DNA of 21,766 bases from Chloroflexota bacterium (GTDB lineage: Bacteria; Chloroflexota; Dehalococcoidia; SZUA-161; SpSt-899): contig JABHWQ010000192.1 in NCBI GenBank assembly GCA_018657655.1, forward strand, positions 1 to 21,766, written 5' to 3'. The translations under genes and the position numbers were made by a program. This document shows positions 5,947 to 13,557 of the stretch, one piece after another. The notes beneath the pieces are model-generated. The model worked only from the letters and a program-made list of their open reading frames with translations. It was not told where the DNA came from and did not search any database. The stretch's first letter is position 1; each line of letters opens with the position of its first letter.

Positions 5947-6477
5947 TCACGGTTTCTGGTGCTTCTCAAAGCAAGGTATACACACAGTCTTGTCAGCCGT
6001 TTTTCGTGCTTTTGTAGTCATTACCATTTCTCCGCAGGACTCGCACTTTACTGAGTCCATAATCCTGGCGGGTTCAGGTTCCTCCATGTGCGCCTCCTCC
6101 AACGAGACAACATCTCCTTCAGCCGCAGTGAGAAGCCAACTAGCGAACTCTTCCCTGTTATGGAGAATGGCTTCGGGGACGTTTTGAGGACTGAATACAA
6201 CGCGCACTCCTTTTCTGGAATTGCGATTGTAAAGTGTATACACCTGCTTACCATAGTCTCTAAAGATGAAATTACCTTTCCCGAACGTACAACCGGAGAC
6301 GTATTGCAAGGCATCCACACCGCATGCGTTATTTTCGACGATTGCGACTAGCTCTTCGTCAACTGCATGTGAACCCGATAATAATTCCATCGCCGCCTTC
6401 GTCATTCTGTACCCAATCGCCAAACCGGGACAGCTATGGCCATGAAAGGCAATGAGATCATCGTATACGTCATTCAT
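5947..6477 (-). CDS. FmdE-like zinc protein with C-terminal zinc ribbon
   Basis: 176 residues. The N-terminus carries the FmdE-family signature F-H-G-H-S-C-P-G-L-A-I-G (His12, His14, Cys16), with further conserved Cys52 and Cys63, which in this family help bind metal. The C-terminus has a four-Cys zinc ribbon (Cys145-x2-Cys148, Cys166-x2-Cys169). FmdE was named from operons for molybdenum formylmethanofuran dehydrogenase, but stand-alone copies occur in many anaerobic bacteria and their role is open. No fmd, fwd or fdh gene is near. Start ATG 6477 follows AAAGGGGGAG. An in-frame start 60 bp earlier is possible but lacks this site. A good promoter lies at 6549-6577, so it is probably a single-gene unit. 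It ends 42 bp from the tRNA-Lys, convergent with it. Confidence 0.85.
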   Translation of the reverse strand: MNDVYDDLIAFHGHSCPGLAIGYRMTKAAMELLSGSHAVDEELVAIVENNACGVDALQYVSGCTFGKGNFIFRDYGKQVYTLYNRNSRKGVRVVFSPQNVPEAILHNREEFASWLLTAAEGDVVSLEEAHMEEPEPARIMDSVKCESCGEMVMTTKARKTADKTVCIPCFEKHQKP

Positions 6478-6548
6478 TTTATTCTCCCCCTTTGCAACAC
6501 TTGATGGCCACCCTAAATCTGGATTAATCAACTGCAAGGTTCGCCAAT

Positions 6549-6577
6549 ATACTACAGAAACCGTGTTGAGTAGTCAA
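6549..6577 (-). promoter_or_regulatory. sigma70-type promoter of the FmdE-like gene
   Basis: On the minus strand TTGACT (6577-6572), a 17-bp spacer and TAGTAT (6554-6549). Transcription would start near 6542 and give a leader of about 65 nt before ATG 6477. Confidence 0.6.
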
Positions 6578-6643
6578 GGAAATATAAGGCACTACCAGGA
6601 CCCCATCTTTTTTACCATTTCCCCCTCAGTAGTACATGGATAA

Positions 6644-6652
6644 TGGTATAAT
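6644..6652 (+). promoter_or_regulatory. extended -10 promoter before the tRNA relic and lipoprotein
   Basis: TGGTATAAT at 6644-6652 is an exact extended -10. Transcription would begin near 6659, so the tRNA T-arm relic at 6667-6697 would form a hairpin in the 5' leader of the lipoprotein gene (start 6720). Confidence 0.45.
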
Positions 6653-6666
6653 GCTATGGGAAAAAC

Positions 6667-6697
6667 AGGTTACGGGTTCGATTCCTGTAGCACACCA
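6667..6697 (+). pseudogene. tRNA 3'-arm relic ending in CCA
   Basis: AGGTTAC at 6667-6673 followed by GGGTTCGATTCCTGT is a T-arm with stem ACGGG/CCTGT and the loop TTCGATT, ending at CCA (6695-6697). Bases 6667-6688 match tRNA-Lys 5872-5893 at 21 of 22 positions. No anticodon or D-arm is present and the acceptor strand is too short. It is either a remnant of a deleted tRNA or an attachment-site scar left by an integrative element. Any reading frame across it gives the familiar artefact G-S-I-P-V-A-H. Confidence 0.75.
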
Positions 6698-6719
6698 GTT
6701 AAGATTCAAGAGGATTTTT

Positions 6720-7079
6720 TTGAAGTACCGACTAGTATTTGGATTAGTTGTCCTACTCATCATCTCAGGATCGGTAGGAGGATGCGCCTGGAGAAACAAC
6801 GAATTCACTATCAGAGTATCAGGCACTGATGGCCTGGAATTCAGTGGTGAATATGGGGCTACGCTGGCTGATGGCAGGATGCGCGGCGGTAAAGAGTCGA
6901 AAAGTGTCAATGGTATAGTGCCAACCGAATACTCAATAACAGCAGATGTGGTATGGTGTTCGTTTGCCAAGCAATCCGAGGGTGGCACCCTGAAGGTAGA
7001 AATATTTAAAGGCAACGAGGTTATTTCGGAATCGACTACATCAATTCCTTACGGAGTCATTTCTTTAGATGCAAGTTGA
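6720..7079 (+). CDS. small lipoprotein of unknown function
   Basis: 119 residues from a TTG start at 6720, placed there because AGAGG lies 6 bp upstream and because the frame further upstream runs through the tRNA relic. The N-terminus has K-Y-R, a hydrophobic stretch and the lipobox S-V-G-G-C, with the lipidated Cys near residue 20. The mature part of about 100 residues is rich in beta-prone sequence (T-I-R-V-S-G-T-D-G-L-E-F-S-G-E-Y, Y-S-I-T-A-D-V-V-W-C-S-F, T-L-K-V-E-I-F-K-G-N-E-V) and probably forms a small beta-sandwich on the cell surface. No enzyme motif is seen. There is no clear partner gene. Its promoter is probably the extended -10 at 6644-6652. Confidence 0.65.
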   Translation: MKYRLVFGLVVLLIISGSVGGCAWRNNEFTIRVSGTDGLEFSGEYGATLADGRMRGGKESKSVNGIVPTEYSITADVVWCSFAKQSEGGTLKVEIFKGNEVISESTTSIPYGVISLDAS

Positions 7080-7172
7080 GGACCAGCAAAATAATCACTA
7101 ACGCCCATACTCATTACCCTGAAAACATGCTCAGTCAGCGATTATGGGGAAATGCGGCAAAGTATTTTAACT

Positions 7173-7322
7173 TCAGTCCACCTTGTTGGCAAACTTCCTC
7201 ACCCGTATCTTCGTCGCGGTCTCGATATTATACGTACCGATTGCCTCCTGTACCGCAACAATGATTCGATCCAGCCATCTTGAAATAGTCGCAGACAGAA
7301 TTCCCCATTTACTCTTCTTCAT
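7173..7322 (-). CDS. possible 49-residue amphipathic peptide
   Basis: 49 residues beginning M-K-K-S-K-W-G. The ATG at 7322 is preceded by AGGGGGAAAG, a very strong ribosome-binding site, which is the main support. The peptide is mostly helical (S-A-T-I-S-R-W-L-D-R-I-I-V-A-V-Q-E-A-I) with a basic C-terminus (K-I-R-V-R-K-F-A-N-K-V-D). No family is recognised. A longer overlapping frame on the plus strand lacks a convincing ribosome-binding site. It may be a real small gene or chance. Confidence 0.4.
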   Translation of the reverse strand: MKKSKWGILSATISRWLDRIIVAVQEAIGTYNIETATKIRVRKFANKVD

Positions 7323-7637
7323 CTTTCCCCCTAAACAGTCTATACATTGCAAGATAATTATGATAAAAACCTTTCCTTGGAAAACACTTGTATATAAGAA
7401 ATTGGTTTTCTCTACGTTCATAGTCTATCCGGATACGTTATTTGAGCATATAGGAAATTGGTCCCGGGTAACCGGTTTTGAAGCTATTTTGATAGATAGC
7501 AAAACTTGCAATAAGTATTTGAATGGGAATATAATGCAAATCGAGGACAAGTCAGCATTTAAGCAAAGATACCTTATGCTTCTCCAGCCCTACCTATTTT
7601 TTTGTTTAACAACACAACATGAAGAGGATAGCAAGCT
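7323..7637. other. 315-bp intergenic region, AT-rich
   Basis: Between the possible small peptide and the zinc-ribbon membrane protein, which diverge from here. It is AT-rich. An open plus-strand frame crosses it but has no good start or recognisable domain. No repeat, terminator or clear promoter was found by eye. Confidence 0.4.
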
Positions 7638-8273
7638 ATGTTGGCCAACTATATTCTTAGAAGCATCTTGAAGGCCATCAGGATTATCCTTTGGCCAGTT
7701 GACATGGCCTTGGTTTATTTCTACTGGCTGCTTCTTCGAATTAGTTTTGGTTTGCTGTCGCCGGTATATACCATTATCTTCAATGTGGTATGGTTTCCGT
7801 TCAGTTTGTATATAAGGATAACTGTTTGGATTTACCGGGAGCTGTTCACTCCACGTCCACTATTAGCTGTAATTTCAATACCTCTACTCACAATCCTAGA
7901 TATAGCTCGGATGATACTGCCCAATCCAAGTATGTCCGACAGGCTAGACAAAGCCCTAATTATAGAATCATGGCCATACCCGGCAATTGGTATTGCTGCT
8001 AAAACCCCCAAGACAGAGGATCACTCAGCCAATTCTTGCCCTCAGTGCGGCAAACACGTGGCGAGCAATTGGGAAGTATGCCAATTCTGCGGGGAGAAAC
8101 TTGACTCATGCCCTTACTGCGGCAATGTAATTGGAATAACCACTGTCCACTGCCCCATGTGTGGAACGACAATCGCGGAAAGATCTTCCGTAATACGCCA
8201 GTGCCCAATGTGTGGCGATATGGTCAACCCTGAGTGGAAAAAGTGCCTCCGATGCAGTGAACCACTGGTTTAA
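7638..8273 (+). CDS. membrane protein with three C-terminal zinc ribbons
   Basis: 211 residues. The first 100 residues are strongly hydrophobic and aromatic, with three likely membrane or membrane-hairpin segments (about 5-35, 38-62 and 74-95). After a short linker the C-terminus holds six C-x2-C knuckles (S-C-P-Q-C-G, C-Q-F-C-G, C-P-Y-C-G, C-P-M-C-G, C-P-M-C-G, C-L-R-C-S), enough for three double-psi-like zinc ribbons. This zinc-ribbon architecture is common in proteins of unknown role in Chloroflexota and Archaea, and the ribbons may bind protein partners or RNA at the membrane. Start ATG 7638 follows GAAGAGGA. It ends convergent with the acidic protein gene, 22 bp away. Confidence 0.75.
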   Translation: MLANYILRSILKAIRIILWPVDMALVYFYWLLLRISFGLLSPVYTIIFNVVWFPFSLYIRITVWIYRELFTPRPLLAVISIPLLTILDIARMILPNPSMSDRLDKALIIESWPYPAIGIAAKTPKTEDHSANSCPQCGKHVASNWEVCQFCGEKLDSCPYCGNVIGITTVHCPMCGTTIAERSSVIRQCPMCGDMVNPEWKKCLRCSEPLV

Positions 8274-8295
8274 GCATCACCGATTTTCAGGCAAG

Positions 8296-8556
8296 TTATT
8301 CGGCCTCTGTTTCTTCCTCTGTTCGCGCTTTTATATCCTCGACAATTTCCTTCATCGCGGCAATATTCAAATAAGGTTCGACTTTGAAATCACCAGTCGA
8401 AATCCCCCCTAAAACCCAATCGAGTACATCCAGCACATCATGAGCAAAGTCCACATCTTCATCTTCGGATTCTTCTTCAGTGCCAGAATCCACAATGAAA
8501 TCTGTAATCTCCACTATTTCGTCCCTGAGTTCTTTGATCTCTTTCTCGCTTCTCAT
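8296..8556 (-). CDS. small acidic protein of unknown function
   Basis: 86 residues, very acidic: about a third are Asp or Glu. It is predicted mainly helical (M-R-S-E-K-E-I-K-E-L-R-D-E-I-V-E-I, then a Glu/Asp-rich linker, then D-V-L-D-V-L-D-W-V-L-G-G and M-K-E-I-V-E-D-I-K-A). There is no Cys, signal peptide or membrane segment. An AGGGG tract lies about 12 bp before the ATG. It is divergent from selB, with 175 bp of shared upstream DNA. I recognise no family. Composition alone suggests a cytosolic partner-binding protein. Confidence 0.6.
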   Translation of the reverse strand: MRSEKEIKELRDEIVEITDFIVDSGTEEESEDEDVDFAHDVLDVLDWVLGGISTGDFKVEPYLNIAAMKEIVEDIKARTEEETEAE

Positions 8557-8674
8557 TTTCTTAAGGCCCCTTTGCTCGCAATAGTTACGATCCCTTACTC
8601 GAACCGAAACAGCAACTTAAGCAACATCATACCGCCTGAACACCTGATAGCGCAACTTCCACACATATCGCTTA

Positions 8675-8703
8675 TTGCGAACCGTAGTAGCACAAGGTAG
8701 AAT
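8675..8703 (+). promoter_or_regulatory. sigma70-type promoter of selB
   Basis: TTGCGA (8675-8680), 17-bp spacer, TAGAAT (8698-8703). Start of transcription near 8710, only about 22 nt before the selB ATG at 8732, so the leader is short. Confidence 0.6.
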
Positions 8704-8731
8704 CTAGGCAGTAGATCGTTTAAGGAATTAC

Positions 8732-10588
8732 ATGTACATTCTGGGCACCGCAGGACACGTAGACCACGGGAAATCGACTCTGGTCCATGCCCTTACCGGC
8801 ATCGATCCCGATCGCCTGGCCGAAGAAAAAGAACGCGGCCTGACTATCGACCTTGGTTTCGCCTGGCTGAAGCTCCCCAGCGGGAAAGAAGTGAGTATTG
8901 TAGACGTACCTGGCCACGAAAGGTTCGTCAAAAATATGCTCGCCGGCATTGGGGCAATCGACCTAGCGCTGCTGGTCATCGCTGCTGATGAAGGCGTGAT
9001 GCCTCAAACCAGAGAGCATCTGGCTATCCTAGATTTGCTCAATGTCACTCAAGGCATCGTCGTCATCACCAAGAAAGATATGGTAGATGAGGAAATGGTG
9101 GAACTGGTTACGATGGATGCCGAGGAAGTGATTTTGGGTACGGCATTGGAGGGTGCTCCAATAATCCTCACCTCCGCCAAAACCGGAGAAGGATTGGGCG
9201 AGCTAGTATCCACCATCGACGAACTTCTCGAATCCACCACTCCACGCAGGGATATCGGCAAACCAAGGTTCTCAATCGATCGAGTCTTCACTATGAAAGG
9301 TTTTGGCACCGTGGTCACCGGCACGCTCATAGATGGAAAACTTGCTGTAGGCCAGCAAGTGGAAATATTGCCAAAAGGTCAACGAGTCAACATTCGCGGA
9401 TTACAGACACACAAACAGAAAATAGAAACAGCTTTGCCTGGTAGCCGAGTTGCCGTGAATATCGGAGGCATCGCAGTTGAGGAATTGCATAGAGGAATGG
9501 TCCTCACTACCACAGGATGGCTCGCTCCCACTCGATTTATAGACGTCAGCATCCGTGCCGTCTCCGCTTTGGAACAACCGATCACGCATAACAAATCGAT
9601 AACTTTCCACACGGGTACAAGCGAAGTGACAGGCAAGCTCCGGTTATTGGATAAAGATAAACTCACCTCTGGAGAAAGTGGCTGGGCGCAGTTAATGCTC
9701 GCCACACCAGTGCCCGTATCACGAGGTGATCTATTCATTATCCGCTCGTCATCGGGCACACTGGGTGGCGGAACCATCATAGATCCCAAAGCCCGACGGC
9801 ACCGCCGTTTCCAGCAAAGTGTTATAGAGAGCCTGAAAGCCAGAGGAAAAGGCACCTTGGACGAAATACTTTTGGCCACTCTTGAAGCTAACGAACCCGC
9901 TGTATTTGGAGCGCTTTTACCCTTGTGCAACCTCTCACAAGAGGAATCAGCAAAAGCCCTTGAAATATTGACTACAGATAATCGTGTAGTGATGTTTGGC
10001 TCGAAAGGACCTCGATCATTGCTGATATCCATTGGCGGATGGAATCGATTAACAGGTGAAGCTCATAAGTCAATCGAGACTTATCACGTTCAATTCCCTC
10101 TGCGACTCGGTATGCCCAAAGAGGAACTGAGAAGTCGCCTTAAAATCGCCTCGCAGCATTTCAACGATGTTTTGCAAAGACTTGCAGGGGACGGCATTTT
10201 GATCGAAGAAGGCGCTTTAGTCAGGCTCCCATCGCACGAAATCAAATTATCACAAAAGCAACAAGCCCAGGTTGATTCTCTTTTGGCATCCCTCAAACAA
10301 AATCCTTATTCTCCTACCGGCGTTGAGCTGCCGGAACCGGAACTTCTGAACGCACTCACCGGAAAACGACTGGTGGTAAAGATGAGCGATAATGTCATCT
10401 TTGATGCCTCTGCATACGATGAAATGGTTGCACGCGTCATCGATCATTTGAAAGCCAATGGAAAGATAACCGTAGCCGAGGTCAGGGACATGTTCACCAC
10501 CAGCCGCAAATACGCTCTGGCGCTAATGGAACATCTCGATGAACAGAAAGTAACCCGGCGCGTCGGTGACGAGCGGGTATTGAGATAA
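8732..10588 (+). CDS. selB: selenocysteine-specific elongation factor SelB
   Basis: 618 residues, full length for the family (E. coli SelB is 614). GTPase domain with G-H-V-D-H-G-K-S-T (8-16), R-G-L-T-I-D-L-G-F-A-W switch (35-45), D-V-P-G-H-E (58-63) and T-K-K-D (113-116). The switch differs from EF-Tu and is typical of SelB. Beta-barrel domains II and III follow (about 175-340), then winged-helix domains to the C-terminus, the last (D-M-F-T-T-S-R-K-Y-A-L-A-L-M-E-H-L-D) being the part that binds the SECIS hairpin in selenoprotein mRNA. SelB brings Sec-tRNA to in-frame UGA. AAGGAA precedes ATG 8732. No selA, selD, selC or selenoprotein gene is seen in this window, so partners must lie elsewhere. 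The methyltransferase gene follows 81 bp downstream. Confidence 0.95.
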   Translation: MYILGTAGHVDHGKSTLVHALTGIDPDRLAEEKERGLTIDLGFAWLKLPSGKEVSIVDVPGHERFVKNMLAGIGAIDLALLVIAADEGVMPQTREHLAILDLLNVTQGIVVITKKDMVDEEMVELVTMDAEEVILGTALEGAPIILTSAKTGEGLGELVSTIDELLESTTPRRDIGKPRFSIDRVFTMKGFGTVVTGTLIDGKLAVGQQVEILPKGQRVNIRGLQTHKQKIETALPGSRVAVNIGGIAVEELHRGMVLTTTGWLAPTRFIDVSIRAVSALEQPITHNKSITFHTGTSEVTGKLRLLDKDKLTSGESGWAQLMLATPVPVSRGDLFIIRSSSGTLGGGTIIDPKARRHRRFQQSVIESLKARGKGTLDEILLATLEANEPAVFGALLPLCNLSQEESAKALEILTTDNRVVMFGSKGPRSLLISIGGWNRLTGEAHKSIETYHVQFPLRLGMPKEELRSRLKIASQHFNDVLQRLAGDGILIEEGALVRLPSHEIKLSQKQQAQVDSLLASLKQNPYSPTGVELPEPELLNALTGKRLVVKMSDNVIFDASAYDEMVARVIDHLKANGKITVAEVRDMFTTSRKYALALMEHLDEQKVTRRVGDERVLR

Positions 10589-10669
10589 CAAACAAACCAT
10601 CCCCCGTATAGCCCGACTTCTCTGTGGCGGAAAAAGAGATTGCTGAACACGGGTAACAATTATTAGAAC

Positions 10670-11422
10670 ATGAAAACCATATACTCACATTCAGATGATG
10701 ATAACTTCGCTTGGATTTACAACAAGCACTGGGGACCTTATGCCAATCAAGCGCTTCCCATCCTGGAACAATTAATGCTACCGTTTCTCCCCTCAGAGGC
10801 TCATATTCTCGATCTCTGTTGCGGAACGGGACAACTGGCAACTAAGCTAATAGCCAAAGGATATAGCGTTACCGGAATTGACGTATCCAATGAGATGATT
10901 CGCTTTGCCCGTGAAAACGCTCCAAATGGCGATTTCATTGTGCAGGATGCACGTCATTTCCATTTCCCTCGAACCTTCGATGCAGCCGTTTCAACATATG
11001 ACGGCCTCAATTTCATCATGAGTCCACCGGAACTCACGACTGTCTTTGAGAACGTTTTCGAATCTCTTCAAAATGGTGGTATATTCCTCTTCGATCTAAA
11101 CACCGAAGCCGGGTATCTCTACCACTGGGAAGATGGAACATTCAGCATTGTTGAAGAGGATCACGCCTGCATTGTTCGATACGAATACAATGCCGATGAA
11201 AAACTAGTTAGGTTCGATGTAACTATTTTTCGTCTACTGGAAGGATGGCTTCGCACCGATCTGACTTTTTACCAAAGATGCTATTCGAGTTTTGATATTC
11301 GGTATGCACTCAATCTAGCCGGTTTCACAGATATCAGTATCTATGGATATCACGATGAACTTGGCCTAACCGAACTTTCCCTGGAAAGCGAGCGGATGTA
11401 CATCGTTTGCCGCAAGTCTTGA
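10670..11422 (+). CDS. class I SAM-dependent methyltransferase
   Basis: 250 residues. Motif I is I-L-D-L-C-C-G-T-G-Q-L (46-56), the acidic end of strand 2 is G-I-D-V-S (69-73), motif II is around F-I-V-Q-D-A-R-H-F (about 84-92), and motif III is L-Q-N-G-G-I-F-L-F-D-L-N-T. This is the Methyltransf_25 type fold. The C-terminal half (about 150-250) is a beta-rich extension of the kind that shapes the substrate pocket (F-D-V-T-I-F-R-L-L-E-G-W-L-R-T-D-L, Y-G-Y-H-D-E-L-G-L-T-E-L). The N-terminal F-A-W-I-Y-N-K-H-W-G segment resembles the lid of small-molecule methyltransferases. Substrate is not predictable. No strong ribosome-binding site precedes ATG 10670. It could be read through from selB. Confidence 0.85.
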   Translation: MKTIYSHSDDDNFAWIYNKHWGPYANQALPILEQLMLPFLPSEAHILDLCCGTGQLATKLIAKGYSVTGIDVSNEMIRFARENAPNGDFIVQDARHFHFPRTFDAAVSTYDGLNFIMSPPELTTVFENVFESLQNGGIFLFDLNTEAGYLYHWEDGTFSIVEEDHACIVRYEYNADEKLVRFDVTIFRLLEGWLRTDLTFYQRCYSSFDIRYALNLAGFTDISIYGYHDELGLTELSLESERMYIVCRKS

Positions 11423-11489
11423 GTCTACCAGTATATTTGATCCTGTTTATCGTATTTTCAATAGCCAGGATATCTGCAAACTAACAGAA

Positions 11490-12632
11490 ATGAAGAATAC
11501 TTTTCGCATGAAACAACTCACTTTCAGCATCGTTTTAATCATGATAGTTATCGTATGCTTATGCGCATGCGATGAAGAGGAAAGCGCTCACAACATAGAG
11601 AAGCCATCCCCAATCACAGGTGAAACCCGGTCGTTCGCCCTTGGATTCACCGATTTCCCATACGCCCGCACATCCGACGCATATCTGGAAGGTTACGATA
11701 TCATAGAAAAAGACGCCGATATGGCGGTGATGCACTTCGACGACGGTATTCCTTGGCAATCTGCCTTCGATAAAAGTGGTTACGGAACCGAAATTGAAAA
11801 CGAACTCAAGGTAAAAGTGTCATTGATACCTGATGACCATCTTATCTATCTTGCCATCACGCCCATTTCATTCGAGCGCGACGATATAGCTAAAAATAAG
11901 GGTGATGAAGAAATTCCCTGGCGCCCTCGGTTTGACGATCCCGACGTCATTACAGCCTACATCAACCATGCCAACAAAATGATAGAAATATTCTCCCCCG
12001 ATTATTTTGCTTACGCTATCGAAGTAAACCTTTTCTTCAGCAAAACACCGGATCGATGGGAAGAGTTCATAAGATTAGCTGCAGCCACATACGCCAGCAT
12101 AAAGGCTGATCACCCATCGCTTCCTGTTTTCATCACCATACAGGCCGATTTCTTCCATCCTGAACCTGAAAACCAGACTGCGGCACTGCAAGAAATACTC
12201 CCCTACACCGACTACATTGCCATCAGCACGTATCCGTTCACAAACCAGATGGACCAAACTCAGCTATCAAGCAACCATTTTTCTGCGATTACGAACCTAG
12301 CGCCCAACAAGCCTTTCGCGATTTCAGAAACGGCCTGGCCGGCCGAGGATATCACCGATCCCTATCCCATCACCATAGAGGGGAGTGAAGAATATCAAAG
12401 CGCTTATCTTGAGTGGTTGATTGACGAAGCGAAGCGATTGGATGCGGTGTTCGTTACATGGTTTTTTACCAGGGATTACGATCAATTTTGGGAAGCGGAA
12501 CTTCAAAATAGCCCCATAGCACCCATCATCCGCATCTGGAAAGATACCGGCCTCTACGATGGTGAAGGTAATCTTCGGCCAGCGCTCGGTATTTGGAGAG
12601 AGGCTCTCGCTTTAGCAAGAGAAGGGGAGTGA
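11490..12632 (+). CDS. lipoprotein resembling a TIM-barrel (clan GH-A-like) glycosidase
   Basis: 380 residues. Signal sequence (M-K-Q-L-T-F-S-I-V-L-I-M-I-V-I-V) and lipobox L-C-A-C with Cys27. The mature protein alternates strands and helices as in a TIM barrel. Glu178 in Y-A-I-E-V-N at a strand end and Glu280 in P-F-A-I-S-E-T-A-W-P occupy the places expected for acid/base and nucleophile in clan GH-A enzymes such as GH53. Other barrel-type segments are I-Y-L-A-I-T-P-I, P-V-F-I-T-I-Q-A-D, D-Y-I-A-I-S-T-Y-P-F and A-V-F-V-T-W-F-F. It may act on a glycan at the cell surface. The GH identity is inferred from two Glu motifs. Start at 11490 or at the in-frame ATG 11508; neither has a strong ribosome-binding site. 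The gene ends 8 bp before the nitroreductase ATG and probably shares its mRNA. Confidence 0.65.
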   Translation: MKNTFRMKQLTFSIVLIMIVIVCLCACDEEESAHNIEKPSPITGETRSFALGFTDFPYARTSDAYLEGYDIIEKDADMAVMHFDDGIPWQSAFDKSGYGTEIENELKVKVSLIPDDHLIYLAITPISFERDDIAKNKGDEEIPWRPRFDDPDVITAYINHANKMIEIFSPDYFAYAIEVNLFFSKTPDRWEEFIRLAAATYASIKADHPSLPVFITIQADFFHPEPENQTAALQEILPYTDYIAISTYPFTNQMDQTQLSSNHFSAITNLAPNKPFAISETAWPAEDITDPYPITIEGSEEYQSAYLEWLIDEAKRLDAVFVTWFFTRDYDQFWEAELQNSPIAPIIRIWKDTGLYDGEGNLRPALGIWREALALAREGE

Positions 12633-12640
12633 AAGCAGTT

Positions 12641-13486
12641 ATGGAATCATTTATTAAGGCCATAAGTGACCGCATATCCGTCAGGACTTTTTCGGATCAA
12701 CCCATTGAAAAGGAAAAACGTTCAATAATTATCGATTCGCTCCGATCCAACCAGGAAGGCCCATTCGGCAATAGAATGAGGTTTGAGCTTATCGATCTTG
12801 ACGAAATAGATGAGAAAGAGATAAAAAGCCTTGGAACCTATGGGATGATAACCGGGGCCAGACTCTACATTGCGAGCGCTGTCAGTGACACCGACCGCGC
12901 CATGGAAGATATCGGGTATTGCTTCGAGAAAATTATCCTTTCAGCCACCAATCTCGGATTGGGAACATGCTGGATGGGTGGCACCTTCAAAAGAGCCAGT
13001 TTCGCCAAAAAGATCGATGCTTCTGAAGGCGAAATGGTTCCTGCCGTCAGTCCAATCGGTTATGCCCATGAAAGACGAACCATCAAAGATAAAGCCATCC
13101 GGCGTTTTGCCAAATCAGACAAAAGAAAATCATGGGAAGAGTTGTTCTTCGATGAGGATACTGACACTCCTCTATCGCAAGCTAATTCCGGCAAATATGA
13201 AACCTCGCTCGAATGTGTCCGAATAGGGCCTTCGGCTTCAAATCTGCAACCCTGGCGAATCATCAAGGAGAAAGGGCGGGAAACGTTCCATTTATATTTA
13301 AAACGAACCAAAGGGTACGAGAAAGCATTAAAGGGTATAGACCTACAAAGCATCGATATGGGAATAGCCATGTGTCATTTTGAGCTTGCTGCCCAGGAAT
13401 TGGGACTAGAGGGGAAATGGGAGGAACAGGAACCGACTAATGCCGTGCGAAATATGGAATATGTAACCTCGTGGACACATATGTAG
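12641..13486 (+). CDS. nitroreductase-family protein (TM1586 type)
   Basis: 281 residues from ATG 12641, chosen because AAGGGGAG precedes it; an in-frame GTG at 12629, overlapping the upstream stop, is the alternative. The start R-I-S-V-R-T-F-S-D-Q-P-I is the usual nitroreductase FMN-binding opening. D-I-G-Y-C-F-E-K-I-I-L-S-A-T-N-L-G-L-G-T-C-W-M-G-G and the second half S-A-S-N-L-Q-P-W-R-I fit the duplicated putative TM nitroreductase family (PF14512). It should bind FMN and reduce a nitro, quinone or similar compound with NAD(P)H; substrate unknown. It lies 8 bp after the GH-like lipoprotein gene. Its stop codon TAG lies inside a 29-bp palindrome, so the 3' end may have been set by insertion of that repeat, although the family normally ends close to Y-V-x-x-W. 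Confidence 0.85.
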   Translation: MESFIKAISDRISVRTFSDQPIEKEKRSIIIDSLRSNQEGPFGNRMRFELIDLDEIDEKEIKSLGTYGMITGARLYIASAVSDTDRAMEDIGYCFEKIILSATNLGLGTCWMGGTFKRASFAKKIDASEGEMVPAVSPIGYAHERRTIKDKAIRRFAKSDKRKSWEELFFDEDTDTPLSQANSGKYETSLECVRIGPSASNLQPWRIIKEKGRETFHLYLKRTKGYEKALKGIDLQSIDMGIAMCHFELAAQELGLEGKWEEQEPTNAVRNMEYVTSWTHM

Positions 13487-13511
13487 AGACGTCCTGACAG
13501 GACGTCTCTAC
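13483..13511. repeat. 29-bp palindrome (mobile-type small repeat, possible terminator)
   Basis: GTAGAGACGTCCTG and CAGGACGTCTCTAC are perfect 14-bp arms around a single A. The stop codon of the nitroreductase gene lies within the left arm. It separates convergent genes and would form a strong hairpin in transcripts from either side. This arm pattern is of the type seen for small dispersed palindromes in bacterial genomes; here only one copy exists in the window. Confidence 0.8.
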
Positions 13512-13557
13512 CCTTGATTTATTGCCCCATTCTATCTAGCAAGAGCCAAAATCAAAC

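Noticed and set aside
6650..6700. selC (tRNA-Sec) gene
   Set aside because: Only a T-arm and CCA are present; there is no long acceptor or variable arm and no UCA anticodon.
6636..6719. Upstream extension of the small lipoprotein frame starting at 6636
   Set aside because: It is the translation of the tRNA T-arm relic (G-S-I-P-V-A-H), a known artefact; the TTG at 6720 has its own ribosome-binding site and gives a proper lipobox signal.
7183..7671. 162-codon plus-strand open frame
   Set aside because: No ribosome-binding site, no recognisable domain, and it overlaps both the candidate small peptide and the start of the zinc-ribbon membrane gene.
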